Assembly: GCF_019603315.1 (NCBI RefSeq)
Contig: NZ_CP080649.1
Coordinates: 2,428,176 to 2,492,175 of the forward strand
Direction: 5' to 3'
Length of the DNA stretch: 64,000 nt
DNA from: Ruficoccus sp. ZRK36
GTDB lineage: Bacteria; Verrucomicrobiota; Verrucomicrobiia; Opitutales; Cerasicoccaceae
The notes below the pieces were generated by a model. That model was not told where the DNA came from. It did no database searches and worked only from the letters and a program-made list of their open reading frames with translations. Positions 10,737 to 20,320 of the stretch are shown piece by piece. The position numbers were made by a program, and so were the translations under genes. Each line of letters opens with the position of its first letter. Position 1 is the first letter of the stretch.

Positions 10737-11312
10737 CTAGGCCTGGTCTTTGAGGAAATCGCGGGTGGAGCGGCGCAGGCGGCGGACCTTTGACTCGATT
10801 GTGCGCAGGACGCGGGGGTTCATGCGGTCGATAAAGAGCACGCCCTGCAAGTGGTCGTACTCATGCTGGATGACGCGCGCGAAGAGTCCGTCGCAGGAGA
10901 TCTCGTGCGGCGCTCCCTCGATGTCCTGAAAACGCAGGCGTACGCGGGTAGGGCGGTCGACACGGCCCCGGATGCCGGGAAAGGACAGGCAGCCCTCTTC
11001 GTAGCCTGCCTCATCACCGAGCAGCTCCAGCTCCGGGTTGACGACGACCAGCGGCATGATCAGCTCCAGCGGGGGCTGCTTGCCGTCATAGAGATAGGTC
11101 GGTGACGGCTCATCCTCGTAGACAGGTAGCTCCATCACAAACATCTGGATCGCCTTACCGACCTGCTGGGCAGCCAGGCCAATGCCCTCGGCAGCGTGCA
11201 TGGTCTCCACCATGTCATCGGCGAGCTGACGAAGCTCGGCATTGAATTCCGTGACCGGGGCCCCTTCTTCCTTCAGGACCGGTTCGCCGTACTGGGTGAC
11301 GCGTAATACCAT
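10737..11312 (-). CDS. def: Peptide deformylase
   Basis: Removes the N-formyl group from nascent polypeptides in the cytoplasm. The three family motifs are present in order: GIGLAAQQVG, EGCLSFPG (metal-binding Cys) and HEYDHLQG (HEXXH with two metal-binding His and catalytic Glu). The ATG at 11312 starts MVLRVTQYGEPVL, the usual deformylase N-terminus, and gives 191 residues; the longer frame to 11381 adds an atypical leader. It lies about 160 bp downstream of the chemoreceptor gene on the same strand and converges with the hybrid kinase gene. No methionyl-tRNA formyltransferase gene is next to it. Confidence 0.95.
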   Translation of the reverse strand: MVLRVTQYGEPVLKEEGAPVTEFNAELRQLADDMVETMHAAEGIGLAAQQVGKAIQMFVMELPVYEDEPSPTYLYDGKQPPLELIMPLVVVNPELELLGDEAGYEEGCLSFPGIRGRVDRPTRVRLRFQDIEGAPHEISCDGLFARVIQHEYDHLQGVLFIDRMNPRVLRTIESKVRRLRRSTRDFLKDQA

Positions 11313-11473
11313 TGAAGCTTTAGTTAAACGCTCCTTTTCCCCAAAGGAAACCAGAAAATGTGCGGCGCTGCGTGACCGCACGGGACGCCACCTTTACACG
11401 ACGGCCTGTTGCCGGGGTAGCGACTGAAAGGAGCGCTAGGGGTGCAGCCCCTCATTGTCCAGTGCGGTCCTGC

Positions 11474-13609
11474 CTAGGTTTTGAAGCGGGAGATTTCGCT
11501 CTGGAGGATGTCCGCGCTGCGGCGCAGGTTATCGAGCATACGGTGGCTCTCGCGCACGGAGGCGGCCGTCTGCTGGGCAGACTCGCTGAGGGCGGCCATG
11601 GCCTCGTTGATCTGGCTGGCTCCGGAAGACTGCGACTGCATGCCCTCCAGGATCTGGTCAAAGCGCGGGGGAAGCCCCTGGACTTTCTGGATCACCTCGG
11701 TCAGGCGCTGGCCGATGCCGGTGATTTCCTGCACGCTGGTTTCCACTTTACCGGAGAAGCTGTTCATGCTCTTCACCCCGGCACCGACGGCCTGGAGCAT
11801 GTCCTTGACGCTGGATTCGATTTCCAGCGTGGAGACAGCAGCCTGGTCGGCGAGACGCCGGATCTCGGACGCCACCACGGAGAAGCCGCGCCCGGCCTCG
11901 CCCGCCTTGCGGGCCTCGATGGAGGCGTTGAGCGAGAGGAGGTTCGTCTGGTCGGCCACTTTCGTCATGGTCAGGATAATGCTGCTGATCGCGGTAGCCT
12001 TGGCCTGAATGAGGTTGAGCTGCGAGGAGACCTCGGAGTTGGAGCTGGCCAGCTCGTCCATGGAGTCATGCAGTTGCTGGAGCAGGTCCAGATCGGCCTC
12101 TGCATCCACGGCCACCTGCTGGGTGATCTGGTTGACCTTGCGCATGGTGTTGGTCAGCTCGTGCGCAGTAGTGGAAATCTGCTTGGCGGTGGCGTTGGTC
12201 TCGACAGAGGAGGCGCCGGTCTGCTCAGCAGTGGTGACCTGCTGGCGGGTGGTGCTGGAGATATGCTGGGCGGTCTTGGAGATTTCGCCGCCGGCGATTT
12301 TGACTTTCCCGATGAGGGACTTGAGGTTGGCGGCCATGTGCCGGGCCGAGCGGGCGAGCTGCCCGATCTCGTTGCGGGTGCGGCAGGAAATGTCTCCGGT
12401 TAAATCGCCCTCGGCCATGCGGGTGGCTGCCTGCGTGAGGTTAAGAATCGGCAGGGTGATGCTGCGAGAGAGGAGGATGGCCGCGGCCAGCACAATGATG
12501 GCGGTAGCCCCGGCGACCCAGAGCGAGACGCGGGCCAGTCGCATGACGGGGGCGAAGACCTCGTCCTTGTCGATCTTGATGACGAGGCCCATGCGCAGGT
12601 TGGGCAGGTACTTCCAGCCCGCGAGCACTTCCTTACCCCGGTAGTCCGTGGTGAGGGCGCCGCCGCTTTCTCCGCGCACGGCGCGCTGGACGGGCATGAG
12701 GTCGCGGCCCGGTTCGGGCGCGTAGGGGACGGTGAAGTTGAACGCAGCGTTACTGCTGTAGCGCGGATCGTTGAGGAAGAGAATCTTGTCGCCCTCACGC
12801 GAAGCCAGGATGATGTCGCCGCTTTTGCTGATGCCGCCGTAGTTGTTAACCGCGGTGTAGATGTCCGAGTTATTGGGGGCGAGGATGACGACGCCGAGGA
12901 ATTCCCCTTCGTGCAGGACGGGGGCGCTCAGGTACAGGGCGGGCTCACCCGTCGTCGGATCGAGCCGGAAGTCCCCCGCCTGTGTGCTCATGAGCCGCTC
13001 GGTACGCAGGAACAGCTTGGTCAGGCTGCTGTTGATATTCTCCTCGCTGAGCAGGTCGCGGTTTTCTTCGCGTATATCGGCCAGCGAAAAGACGATCTTG
13101 CCCTCCGGGTTGACGAGATAGAGGCGGTTAAAGCCGAGCTGGCTGGCCAACCGTTTGAGTCCCGGTCCGTGTTCCTTGCGCAGCTCGTCCAGACTGGGGT
13201 ACTCGCTGGGAGCACCGGGCGGTGGGGGAGGGCCGCTCCCGTCGGGCGGGTGCCGTAGCGTCATCCATACGCCTGGGCTCTGCGAGACCAGGGAGGTGAT
13301 GTTCTGCATCTCGTAGAGATAGGTGCGGACCCGGTCGATCTGGCGGGCGGCAATCGCCTCCAGGTACTGGGTTTCCGTCTGGAGGAGCGACTTTTTGGCG
13401 AGGAGGAAATTAACCGTGGCGACGATGCCCAGCGGGAGCAGGGAAATGAGCAGGAAGTACGCGATCATCTGCCTGCCCAGTCGGCTGCGCTCGGGGCGGT
13501 CCGGGCCGGGGGAGGACGCGCCCGTGCTTCCCGTGCCGCGCTTCGGGATCGCTTGCGACGAACGGGAGCCGGAGGTGCCGAGGGGGAAGGGATTATCCGC
13601 TTGGGCCAT
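11474..13609 (-). CDS. Methyl-accepting chemotaxis protein with large periplasmic sensor
   Basis: A 711-residue chemoreceptor. A Pro/Ser/Gly-rich cytoplasmic lead (1-45) precedes TM1 (about 46-70), a roughly 290-residue periplasmic region of double-Cache style, TM2 (about 363-385), a HAMP domain and a long coiled signalling domain whose hairpin tip reads [27 protein letters not shown]-like (the CheA/CheW contact). The C-terminus (ISRFKT) has no NWETF-type CheR docking pentapeptide. It is the last gene of a tight minus-strand unit (gap 35 bp) with a duplicated secreted protein and a urea/amide-type binding lipoprotein, which suggests it may sense the ligand-loaded binding protein. No other chemotaxis genes are in the window. 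Confidence 0.9.
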   Translation of the reverse strand: MAQADNPFPLGTSGSRSSQAIPKRGTGSTGASSPGPDRPERSRLGRQMIAYFLLISLLPLGIVATVNFLLAKKSLLQTETQYLEAIAARQIDRVRTYLYEMQNITSLVSQSPGVWMTLRHPPDGSGPPPPPGAPSEYPSLDELRKEHGPGLKRLASQLGFNRLYLVNPEGKIVFSLADIREENRDLLSEENINSSLTKLFLRTERLMSTQAGDFRLDPTTGEPALYLSAPVLHEGEFLGVVILAPNNSDIYTAVNNYGGISKSGDIILASREGDKILFLNDPRYSSNAAFNFTVPYAPEPGRDLMPVQRAVRGESGGALTTDYRGKEVLAGWKYLPNLRMGLVIKIDKDEVFAPVMRLARVSLWVAGATAIIVLAAAILLSRSITLPILNLTQAATRMAEGDLTGDISCRTRNEIGQLARSARHMAANLKSLIGKVKIAGGEISKTAQHISSTTRQQVTTAEQTGASSVETNATAKQISTTAHELTNTMRKVNQITQQVAVDAEADLDLLQQLHDSMDELASSNSEVSSQLNLIQAKATAISSIILTMTKVADQTNLLSLNASIEARKAGEAGRGFSVVASEIRRLADQAAVSTLEIESSVKDMLQAVGAGVKSMNSFSGKVETSVQEITGIGQRLTEVIQKVQGLPPRFDQILEGMQSQSSGASQINEAMAALSESAQQTAASVRESHRMLDNLRRSADILQSEISRFKT

Positions 13610-13644
13610 GTGGTGGTCAGTCGTTGGTGAGAGTCGTTAAAAAA

Positions 13645-14472
13645 TCAGGGAGCCGGGTAGAGCGCTTCTTTATCGCCTGAGCTAGTCGGTGCTGCCTCCG
13701 GAGAGTTCAGGAGGGGGCGCATGGTGGCGTCGAAATGACCGGCCTCGATCAGCTCGATGAGCTCGGGATAGCCCACGAAGCCCTGGAGGCCGTCGGCTTG
13801 GGCGAAAAACTTAATATCGGTGGCAAGCAGCGCCTCGCGGTAGGCCTGGTAGCGCTCCTGATCCAGATAATAGAGTCCGAGCTGGGCGTAGGCACGCTGG
13901 GCATAGGTGCCGTAGTTCGCCCACTCTTCGAGGCCCGCCACCGGATCAGGGGTGGTCAGTATCTGCCGGAAGGCGATCTCACCGGCCAAGGGGGCGCCAC
14001 GCTCGTTGCTTCCCAGGGCGAATGTCGCCTCCGTCGAGGGAGTGGGGGCGTCCTTGGTCTGTTTGAGCAGCGGCTTGACCACTTCGTCGTAGCGGCCGTC
14101 CTCGATGCTTTCGGTCAATTGCTCGTAATTGATAGAACCTACGATACAGCCCGTCATGGTGGGCACCTGCAGGTGCAGCTCGCGAAAGCGTTCCTTCATC
14201 CCATCGTAGCGATCGTGGTCGAGATAGTAGCAGGCGACCATGGCGTAGGCCTTACCGACGCCTCCACCCTTGTCGAACCACTGCCGGAACCCCGCCTCGG
14301 GGTCATCGGAGAGGAATATCTGCCGGAACTTGATTTCACCCGGCGAGGTCGAGCCCGCAAAGCCGATCCCGCCAAAGGCGAAAAAGCCCGGCTGATCCGT
14401 GCCGGCGGCATGGACGAGAGCCGTGCCCGCAAGCAGCGCGGTGAGCAGGAGACGATGGATCAGGTGGCGCAT
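13645..14472 (-). CDS. Secreted protein built of two homologous halves, unknown function
   Basis: Signal peptide (residues 1-22, ending LVHA) followed by two about 105-residue repeats. Shared landmarks are GEIKFRQIF versus GEIAFRQIL, DDPEAGFRQW versus PDPVAGLEEW, KAYAMVACYYLDHDRYDGM versus RAYAQLGLYYLDQERYQAY, and VVKPLL versus TMRPLL. The pattern of small helices and Ala/Tyr spacing is TPR-like. It sits between the binding lipoprotein gene (36 bp upstream) and the chemoreceptor gene (35 bp downstream), so it likely acts in the periplasm in the same pathway. I do not recognise a named family. Confidence 0.75.
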   Translation of the reverse strand: MRHLIHRLLLTALLAGTALVHAAGTDQPGFFAFGGIGFAGSTSPGEIKFRQIFLSDDPEAGFRQWFDKGGGVGKAYAMVACYYLDHDRYDGMKERFRELHLQVPTMTGCIVGSINYEQLTESIEDGRYDEVVKPLLKQTKDAPTPSTEATFALGSNERGAPLAGEIAFRQILTTPDPVAGLEEWANYGTYAQRAYAQLGLYYLDQERYQAYREALLATDIKFFAQADGLQGFVGYPELIELIEAGHFDATMRPLLNSPEAAPTSSGDKEALYPAP

Positions 14473-14508
14473 GGTGAAAAGAGAGTGGCGTCGTTCGAGA
14501 AAGCGGAC

Positions 14509-15819
14509 TTAGCGCGGGGCGGTCCAGGAGCCTCCCCACTGGCGGTTCAGGTTGTTGATGTAGGCCTCCCACTCCTCCTTACCGCGAAAGACCGGGTAGG
14601 GCTCGGGGCGCACGGGGACGTCGCTTTGCCAGACGATGCTGAAGTTACCGTCCGGCTCGACCTGGCCGATGCGCACGGTCTTGAAAAGGTGCTGATTCTG
14701 CGGGTGGACGAAGACCATCCCCTCCGGGCCCTGCAGGCTCTGTGCGCCCAGAAACTGGCGCACGGCGTCGGCATCGTAAAAGTGGTCGTAGTTCTGGATC
14801 TCGGCTTCACGGGCCTCGGCCAATGCCTTGGCCCACAGCATGACGCCGTCGTAGGCGGCCTCCATCGGGTCGGAGGCGATGGCGTCCTCACCGTAGTAGC
14901 GGCGGAGGTTTTCCAGAAAGGCGCGGTTCGCAGGGCTGTCGATGCTCTGGAAGTAGTTCCAGGCTGCGTAATCGCCGACCATGTCGCGCACACCGGCCTC
15001 GCGCAGCTCGTTCTCACCGATGCTAAAGGACAGGGTGGGGATGTCCTCGGCGGTGATGCCAGCCTCGCGCAGCTTTCGGAAAAACAGGGTGTTCAGGCTG
15101 CCGTTCAAGGTGTTGATAATCGCGTCGGGCTTGGTTTCCTTGATCTGCTCGATGACGGCGTCCAGCTCGCCCTCCTTCAGCTGCTGGCCGGAGAGGGGGA
15201 GGTAGGCCTCACCCGCGACCTCGGCGTCGAAGGCCTTGAGCTGGTCCTTGATGATGGCGTTGGCGGTGTGGGGGAAGATGTAGTCCGAGCCCACGAGGAA
15301 AAAGCGGTGCCCGAGGTTTTCCATCGCCCAGTGGACCGCGGGGATGATCTGCTGGTTGGGGGCGGCGCCGAGGTAAATGATATTGGGGGAGCTCTCGATA
15401 CCCTCGTACTGCACCGGGTAGAAGAGCAGGCTGTCGTACTGCTCGACCACGGATTTAACGGCCTTGCGGCTGGCAGAGGTCCAGCAGCCGAAGACCGCCA
15501 CCACGTCGTCCTCGGTGATGAGGCGCGCGGCCTCGCGGGCAAAGGTAGCCGGGTCGGAGCGCCCGTCGGCCACCACGTACTCGACCTTTACGCCGGGGAT
15601 GAGGTGGCGCTGGTTGACCTCGTCGATGGCCATGATGGTGGCATTGATCACCGGGGTCTCGGAGGCAGCCAGCGGGCCGCTCTGCGAGTGGAGGATGCCC
15701 ACCTTGATCACCTCGCGGTTACGCTCGGCCTGATCGCAGCCGCTCGCCAACACGATGAGCGTTACCGCCATGAATGCCGTCAGGACTTGTCGCCAGCCAA
15801 TCATCTGGCCCCCGATCAT
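14509..15819 (-). CDS. Urea/short-chain-amide binding lipoprotein (UrtA/FmdD-like), without transporter genes
   Basis: Periplasmic type-I binding protein of the urea/amide ABC family. Evidence: lipoprotein signal with lipobox LASGC, then VKVGILHSQSGPLA, INATIMAIDEVN, FGCWTSASRKAV, LLFYPVQYEG and NIIYLGAAPNQQ, all typical of UrtA/FmdD/AmiC relatives. No permease or ATPase genes (urtB-E) and no urease genes follow; instead the downstream genes are a duplicated secreted protein and a chemoreceptor. The likely role is sensing rather than uptake. Start: ATG 15819 chosen; ATG 15804 (MIGWRQVL) is equally good for a signal peptide, and a TTG lies at 15825. The divergent region to 16000 (about 180 bp) holds the promoters for both sides. 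Confidence 0.88.
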   Translation of the reverse strand: MIGGQMIGWRQVLTAFMAVTLIVLASGCDQAERNREVIKVGILHSQSGPLAASETPVINATIMAIDEVNQRHLIPGVKVEYVVADGRSDPATFAREAARLITEDDVVAVFGCWTSASRKAVKSVVEQYDSLLFYPVQYEGIESSPNIIYLGAAPNQQIIPAVHWAMENLGHRFFLVGSDYIFPHTANAIIKDQLKAFDAEVAGEAYLPLSGQQLKEGELDAVIEQIKETKPDAIINTLNGSLNTLFFRKLREAGITAEDIPTLSFSIGENELREAGVRDMVGDYAAWNYFQSIDSPANRAFLENLRRYYGEDAIASDPMEAAYDGVMLWAKALAEAREAEIQNYDHFYDADAVRQFLGAQSLQGPEGMVFVHPQNQHLFKTVRIGQVEPDGNFSIVWQSDVPVRPEPYPVFRGKEEWEAYINNLNRQWGGSWTAPR

Positions 15820-15999
15820 TGGCAAAACCCGCTCTGTATCAACCTTTTTCGCGGGAGATGAGCGGGCTATACAGGAACTTCGTGTGCTTTTCTCTTTCTA
15901 CAGAAACGGTCTTTGCTAATGTTACGGGCGTGTGCTAGACGGATGTCTTTACCGCAAGCCACGTACGTGTCCGCACGTTGACTGCATCTCACCGCCTCG

Positions 16000-17673
16000 A
16001 TGAAAATCCTCGCCTTCGTCTCGCTCCTGCTCGCGCTGCTGTTTTCGCTGGCCGGGCTGGCCGTGCCGGCGCAGTTCGGGTCGGTCTCGGCGACGTGGCT
16101 GGAGGCGGCCGGGCGAGCACCGGATGCGGAGACGCTGGAGGGCGAAGCGCAGGCGTTGCTCGATCTGGGTAAGACCGGGCCTGCCGCCGTTCTGGTCGAG
16201 GCTGAGCGCATGGGGCGCTCTTTAAATGATCTGCCGGAGACGGAATCACCGCTGGCCGCAGAAATCTCCGCCTACCGCACCGAGCACCCGCAACTGGCCT
16301 ACATCGGCGGGCCGGACCCGTTTTTCGAGCAGTTCCTCAAGCTGATCAAGGTGCCCGAGGACCAGACGGGCCCCGTCACGGTCAACGCCCTGCTCATCCC
16401 CGCCCGCAACCGGGCCGAGCTGCTGGCCTTTCTGCAAAACTCCAGTAACGCCACCGTCCTGAAGCTGCTCGAAACCCGTGAGCTGACCACGGTGACGCGA
16501 TTCATGCCCGTCTCCGCCCCGGCCGGAGCCCCGCTGGAGAGCGCGATTTTAACCAGTGCGCTGCTCGTGCAGGGGGAGGACTTTTCCCCGCAGACCGTGC
16601 GGGCCATCCGCGCCCTCGCCACCGCCGCGCTGGAGGGTGACAACACCGCGGTGGACAAGCTGGAGGCCTTTTACCTCTCCGTCCTCGGCTCGGCCGGGCG
16701 CATGGACTGGGTGACGCTGGCCGAGTGGACCAGCCATGCCGAGAGTTGGACCGATTTGACTGCCTTGACCACGCTTTTACGGCAAAACAGCGACTACCAG
16801 CCGCTGCTGTACGGGGCCGTCCTGCTCTCGGACAACCCCCGCGCCGTGATCGACTATCTGGGCCGTGCGCCGGACGAAACCGTCTGGCGGGATCTCAGCC
16901 TGGCGCTCGTTAACGGCCAGGCTGCGCTCGGGGCCGTGTTGGAGTCCGGTCGCCCCGTGTACCACCCGCCCGTCTGGCTCGCGCCGCTGGTGGGCAGTGT
17001 GCCTGCGGGCTGGATCGATCTGGCCGTCGGCCATCCCGTCGCCGCCCTCGCGCTGAAGCTGGTGCTGTTTTTCCTCGCCGGGTTCTTCCTGGCCATGTGC
17101 CTGAAGCGGATTTTCGCCGGACAGGCCATGCGCGAGGCTCGCCGACGCGGCCTGCTCGCCGTGGTGGTGGATGCCGGGCTGGGGGGGGCACTGGTGCTCA
17201 TCCTCGTGCTCGCCTCCGAGCCGAACCTGCTCGCCCAGCCCGTGTCCGAACCGGGCAAGAGCTTTTTGGAGTTTGAAATCGTCAACCCCGCTGACATCAT
17301 AAAGGAACAAGGTATGGATATTCCTCAACTCGACCAGGTCACATTGGTGGTGCTGCTTATCTTCTTCGTCTTGCAGCTGCTCATCTACTCGATCTGCCTG
17401 ATCAAGCTCGCTCAGGTGCGTAATGCACCGGTGCCCTCCGCCATGAAGATCAAACTGCTCGAAAACGAGGAGAACCTCTTCGACGCCGGGCTCTATGTGG
17501 GCCTGACCGGGACGATCATCTCCCTGCTCATGCTGGCCATGGGTATCGTACAGGCCAGCCTCGTGGCCGCCTACGCCTCCACGCTGTTCGGGATCATCTT
17601 CGTCGCCCTGCTAAAGATCCTCAACGTCCGCCCCCTGCGCCGCAAACTCATCCTCGAAGCCGGGGTACGGTAG
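16000..17673 (+). CDS. Membrane protein with MotA/TolQ/ExbB-like C-terminal pore region
   Basis: A 557-residue protein with an N-terminal signal anchor, a long helical extracytoplasmic region (about 25-345), then four or five hydrophobic helices. The last two (LYVGLTGTIISLLMLAMG and LVAAYASTLFGIIFVALL) resemble the GLLGTVxGM and ALxTTxxGLxxAIP helices of MotA/TolQ/ExbB stators. The next gene begins 15 bp downstream and encodes a single-span membrane protein with an Asp in the helix, as MotB/TolR/ExbD partners have. The pair may form an ion-driven device. The homology is by pattern only; I did not recognise a named family for the large periplasmic part. Confidence 0.5.
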   Translation: MKILAFVSLLLALLFSLAGLAVPAQFGSVSATWLEAAGRAPDAETLEGEAQALLDLGKTGPAAVLVEAERMGRSLNDLPETESPLAAEISAYRTEHPQLAYIGGPDPFFEQFLKLIKVPEDQTGPVTVNALLIPARNRAELLAFLQNSSNATVLKLLETRELTTVTRFMPVSAPAGAPLESAILTSALLVQGEDFSPQTVRAIRALATAALEGDNTAVDKLEAFYLSVLGSAGRMDWVTLAEWTSHAESWTDLTALTTLLRQNSDYQPLLYGAVLLSDNPRAVIDYLGRAPDETVWRDLSLALVNGQAALGAVLESGRPVYHPPVWLAPLVGSVPAGWIDLAVGHPVAALALKLVLFFLAGFFLAMCLKRIFAGQAMREARRRGLLAVVVDAGLGGALVLILVLASEPNLLAQPVSEPGKSFLEFEIVNPADIIKEQGMDIPQLDQVTLVVLLIFFVLQLLIYSICLIKLAQVRNAPVPSAMKIKLLENEENLFDAGLYVGLTGTIISLLMLAMGIVQASLVAAYASTLFGIIFVALLKILNVRPLRRKLILEAGVR

Positions 17674-17688
17674 CTTTTTTGTCCGATT

Positions 17689-19197
17689 ATGAATCGTTCC
17701 CTTCTGCTGGTGATCTGTGACTTCCTGCTGCTGAGCATGCTCGCGCTGGCGAAGTTTGACGAGCCCGAGGAGGCGCAGCAGGAGGAGGTGACGCAGGCCG
17801 TTCAGCACGACACGCTGGCTGATCAGGACTTGATAGAGGTGCTGCGCATGTCGCTGGAGAGCGAGCGCGACGACCGGGTCGAGCTGGCCACGGACCTTGA
17901 GCAGACGAAAAAGGAACTCGATGAGCGTGAGCAGGCGCTGGCCCAGAAGGAAGCCAGCCTGAACAAGACGCAGGAGAGCCTGAGCGAGACTCAGAAGCGC
18001 GCCAAGGAGCTGGAGGCCCAGCGCAAGAAGCTCACCGATGATACCAAGCGGCTGGAGGAGGAGCGCAAGCTGTTCGCCCAGCAGTTTGACGAGGCGCAGG
18101 ACCGGCTCAAGCAGGCCGAGGCCGACCGGGTCGAGCTGGCCAAGAATTTAGGCGCTCTCAAGGAGGACTCCGCCTCCTCGAAGGAAAAACTTCGCCACCT
18201 GCAGCAGCAGGTCAAGGAGCGGGAGGAGGCACTCGCCGCCGCGCAGGCTGAGAAGGACCGGCTCGCCGCGCAGGCCGCACAGGCCGAGGCCGCCAAGCAG
18301 CAGCTATCCACCCGGCTGGAGGTCGCCGAGGCTCAGACGCAGGTCCTGCAGGAGTCGCTGAATACCGCGCGCGCCGATGTGGCGGTGACCCGGCAGGAGA
18401 AAGAGGTTGTCATGCAGCATGCAGACAAGCTGGCCGAAGGGGTGGGCGTGCTCGCGCAGTCCACCGACCGCATCGCCGACGAGGTCAAGAAGAGCAACCC
18501 GCTCTCGCTCAACACGATTTACCAGAACTTCCTCAAGAACCGCGTACGCGTGCGCTTCGACACCGAGGAAAACGCCCTGATCGGAACGACCAAGGGCAAC
18601 TACGAGGTCGAGACCAGCCTCATCGCCGAGGGGGACAAGGCCTACGCCGTCCTGCATCTGGCCGACACACCGTTTAACCTCAGCTCGGCGGGCCGGGGCC
18701 TGCTCAGTGCCGAGGGGCGGATCATGATCGGCGGAAAGGCTTTCCGCTTCAAGCGCCTGTACTTCCTCGCCGCAGACCCGCGTCTGGCCGCCGTGCCTCT
18801 GCCGCTCACCGTGGCACAGGACAACAGCGTGGAGACTTTCGCCCTGGCGGGTGAGCCCCTGCGCTTCCCCGAGGCTGTGCTGGTGGACAGCGGTAACGGC
18901 GGCTACGGTGAAGTGCCCTTCAAACTCGACCCGCGCGACACCCGCTACCTGGCCATGCAGACCGACCTCTTTAACCGAATCTTCGGAGACTTCTCGCCCG
19001 GCACCGGGGACGCGGTTTTTTCCAAGACCGGGGACTGGATCGGGCTGATGATCAACTCCGATGCCGCACCGGTGATCGAGAGCCTGGCGGTGAACGGCAG
19101 TGTCGGCCTGGGCGACCAGTTTAATGCCGATGATACCCGGCGCGCGCTCAGTGGTCGCGCCACGGTGCTGAAGAATCTCCCCTCAGGCCTGCGCTAG
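17689..19197 (+). CDS. Single-span coiled-coil protein with degenerate trypsin-like C-terminal domain
   Basis: Residues 3-20 form one membrane helix carrying a buried Asp (LLLVICDFLLLSML, Asp11), reminiscent of MotB/ExbD. Residues about 50-265 are a continuous Glu/Lys/Gln-rich coiled coil. Residues about 285-502 form a beta-rich domain; SPGTGDAVFSKTGDWIGLM near the end resembles the PGDSGGPVF...G.WIGI strand pair of trypsin-like proteases but lacks the GDSGG nucleophile, so it is probably inactive. Translationally close to the MotA/TolQ-like gene (15 bp), forming a two-gene operon. Function unknown; a proton-driven or mechanical linkage role is inference. Confidence 0.6.
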   Translation: MNRSLLLVICDFLLLSMLALAKFDEPEEAQQEEVTQAVQHDTLADQDLIEVLRMSLESERDDRVELATDLEQTKKELDEREQALAQKEASLNKTQESLSETQKRAKELEAQRKKLTDDTKRLEEERKLFAQQFDEAQDRLKQAEADRVELAKNLGALKEDSASSKEKLRHLQQQVKEREEALAAAQAEKDRLAAQAAQAEAAKQQLSTRLEVAEAQTQVLQESLNTARADVAVTRQEKEVVMQHADKLAEGVGVLAQSTDRIADEVKKSNPLSLNTIYQNFLKNRVRVRFDTEENALIGTTKGNYEVETSLIAEGDKAYAVLHLADTPFNLSSAGRGLLSAEGRIMIGGKAFRFKRLYFLAADPRLAAVPLPLTVAQDNSVETFALAGEPLRFPEAVLVDSGNGGYGEVPFKLDPRDTRYLAMQTDLFNRIFGDFSPGTGDAVFSKTGDWIGLMINSDAAPVIESLAVNGSVGLGDQFNADDTRRALSGRATVLKNLPSGLR

Positions 19198-19289
19198 AGG
19201 CAGTGTACGTAGACCTCTCCACGAGGAAGCGCTGACACGAGGGCAACGCATCACACCGACTGGCCAATCCGCACCTGCGCTGGCTTCGT

Positions 19290-19333
19290 TTTTTTTAAAG
19301 CAAAGGGCTCCGCCCCTGTGTGGAGCGAAGCCC
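19290..19333 (-). terminator. Intrinsic terminator after ispA
   Basis: On the minus strand GGGCTTCGCTCC pairs with GGGGCGGAGCCC (19305-19333; 12-bp stem with two G-T pairs, ACACA loop) and is followed by TTTGCTTT. It starts 12 bp after the ispA stop. Confidence 0.7.
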
Positions 19334-19345
19334 TGAAAGGGGCGT

Positions 19346-20242
19346 TTAGTTGACGCGCTTTTCCATCTCCCGGATGAGGGCGATGAGGAAGGCGTTGTTG
19401 CCACCGAGCTTTTCGCAGGCGCTGACAGCAGCCTCGGAGTGCTCGTGGGCCTTGGCGCGGGAGGCCTCCAGCCCGTAGAGGGCAGGGTAGGTGGACTTGT
19501 TGTTCTCGGCGTCGGCACCGACGGGCTTGCCGAGGGTCTCGGCGTCGGCGGTGGCGTCGAGGATGTCGTCGATGATCTGGAAGGCCAGGCCGACGTGATG
19601 ACCGATCGTGCGCATGACCTCGACGGTCTCGGCGGGGGCATCCGTGAGGCGAATCCCCATGGTGAGGCTGGCCGTGATGAGGGCACCGGTCTTGTTGCGG
19701 TGGATGAAGTCGAGGCGCTCAGGGGTGGGCTCGTCGCGCTCACCGAGCAGGTCTTCCATCTGGCCACCGATGAGCTTTTCCGAGCCGGCGGCGTCACCGA
19801 GGTCACGGACGAGGCCGACGGCGGTGGCGGGGGCCTGCTGGTACTTTTCGGCCAGCAGCCAGAGGGACCAGGTCAGGAGGGCGTCCCCGGCGAGCAGCGC
19901 GGTTTCCTCGTCAAACTGCTTGTGACAGGTGGGGCGACCGCGGCGCAGGTCCGAGTCGTCCATGCAGGGCAAATCGTCGTGAATCAGGCTGTAGGTGTGC
20001 AGGCACTCAAGGGCCACGCAGGCGGGCATCGGGTCCAGCTGCGAGGGGAACATGGCGTGGGCAGCCTGGAGGAGGACGGGGCGGATGCGCTTGCCACCGG
20101 CCTGGAGGCTGTAGCGCATAGCCTCATGCAGCACGGCCGGGCGGGTGTCGGCGGCGGGCATGATCGCGTCGATGGCGTTTTCGACCTTCTGCTGGTATTG
20201 CTGATAGGTCGCCTTGAAATCCGTAATTTCGGTCGTGGACAT
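19346..20242 (-). CDS. ispA: Farnesyl diphosphate synthase (class 1 polyprenyl synthetase)
   Basis: Condenses isopentenyl diphosphate with dimethylallyl/geranyl diphosphate to farnesyl diphosphate in the cytoplasm. The first Asp-rich motif reads DDLPCMDDSDLRRGRPTCH with the bacterial two-residue insertion, a Tyr lies five residues before it (YSLIHDD) as in short-chain enzymes, and the second motif is QIIDDILD. GKRIRPVLL and KTGALI are also conserved. ATG 20242 gives 298 residues, the usual IspA size; the frame is open to 20308 but that extension overlaps the divergent promoter region. No dxs or xseB gene lies beside it. Confidence 0.92.
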   Translation of the reverse strand: MSTTEITDFKATYQQYQQKVENAIDAIMPAADTRPAVLHEAMRYSLQAGGKRIRPVLLQAAHAMFPSQLDPMPACVALECLHTYSLIHDDLPCMDDSDLRRGRPTCHKQFDEETALLAGDALLTWSLWLLAEKYQQAPATAVGLVRDLGDAAGSEKLIGGQMEDLLGERDEPTPERLDFIHRNKTGALITASLTMGIRLTDAPAETVEVMRTIGHHVGLAFQIIDDILDATADAETLGKPVGADAENNKSTYPALYGLEASRAKAHEHSEAAVSACEKLGGNNAFLIALIREMEKRVN

Positions 20243-20320
20243 AGATTCTGATCTTTCGCTTGCGCTGTCCGGGCTGTCGCCTAGGATGGGCGCTGAGATT
20301 ATAACCATCTATTTTGGCCA

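Noticed and set aside
11360-12403. 347-codon plus-strand open frame
   Set aside because: Antisense shadow of the chemoreceptor signalling domain.
13735-15861. 708-codon plus-strand open frame
   Set aside because: It lies antisense to the binding lipoprotein and duplicated protein genes; repetitive Gly/Val/Leu/His composition is typical of antisense frames in GC-rich DNA.
16000-19197. Zorya defence system (ZorA/ZorB-like pair)
   Set aside because: No ZorC, ZorD or ZorE-like genes, no OmpA-like domain in the second protein, and the pair sits among core genes.
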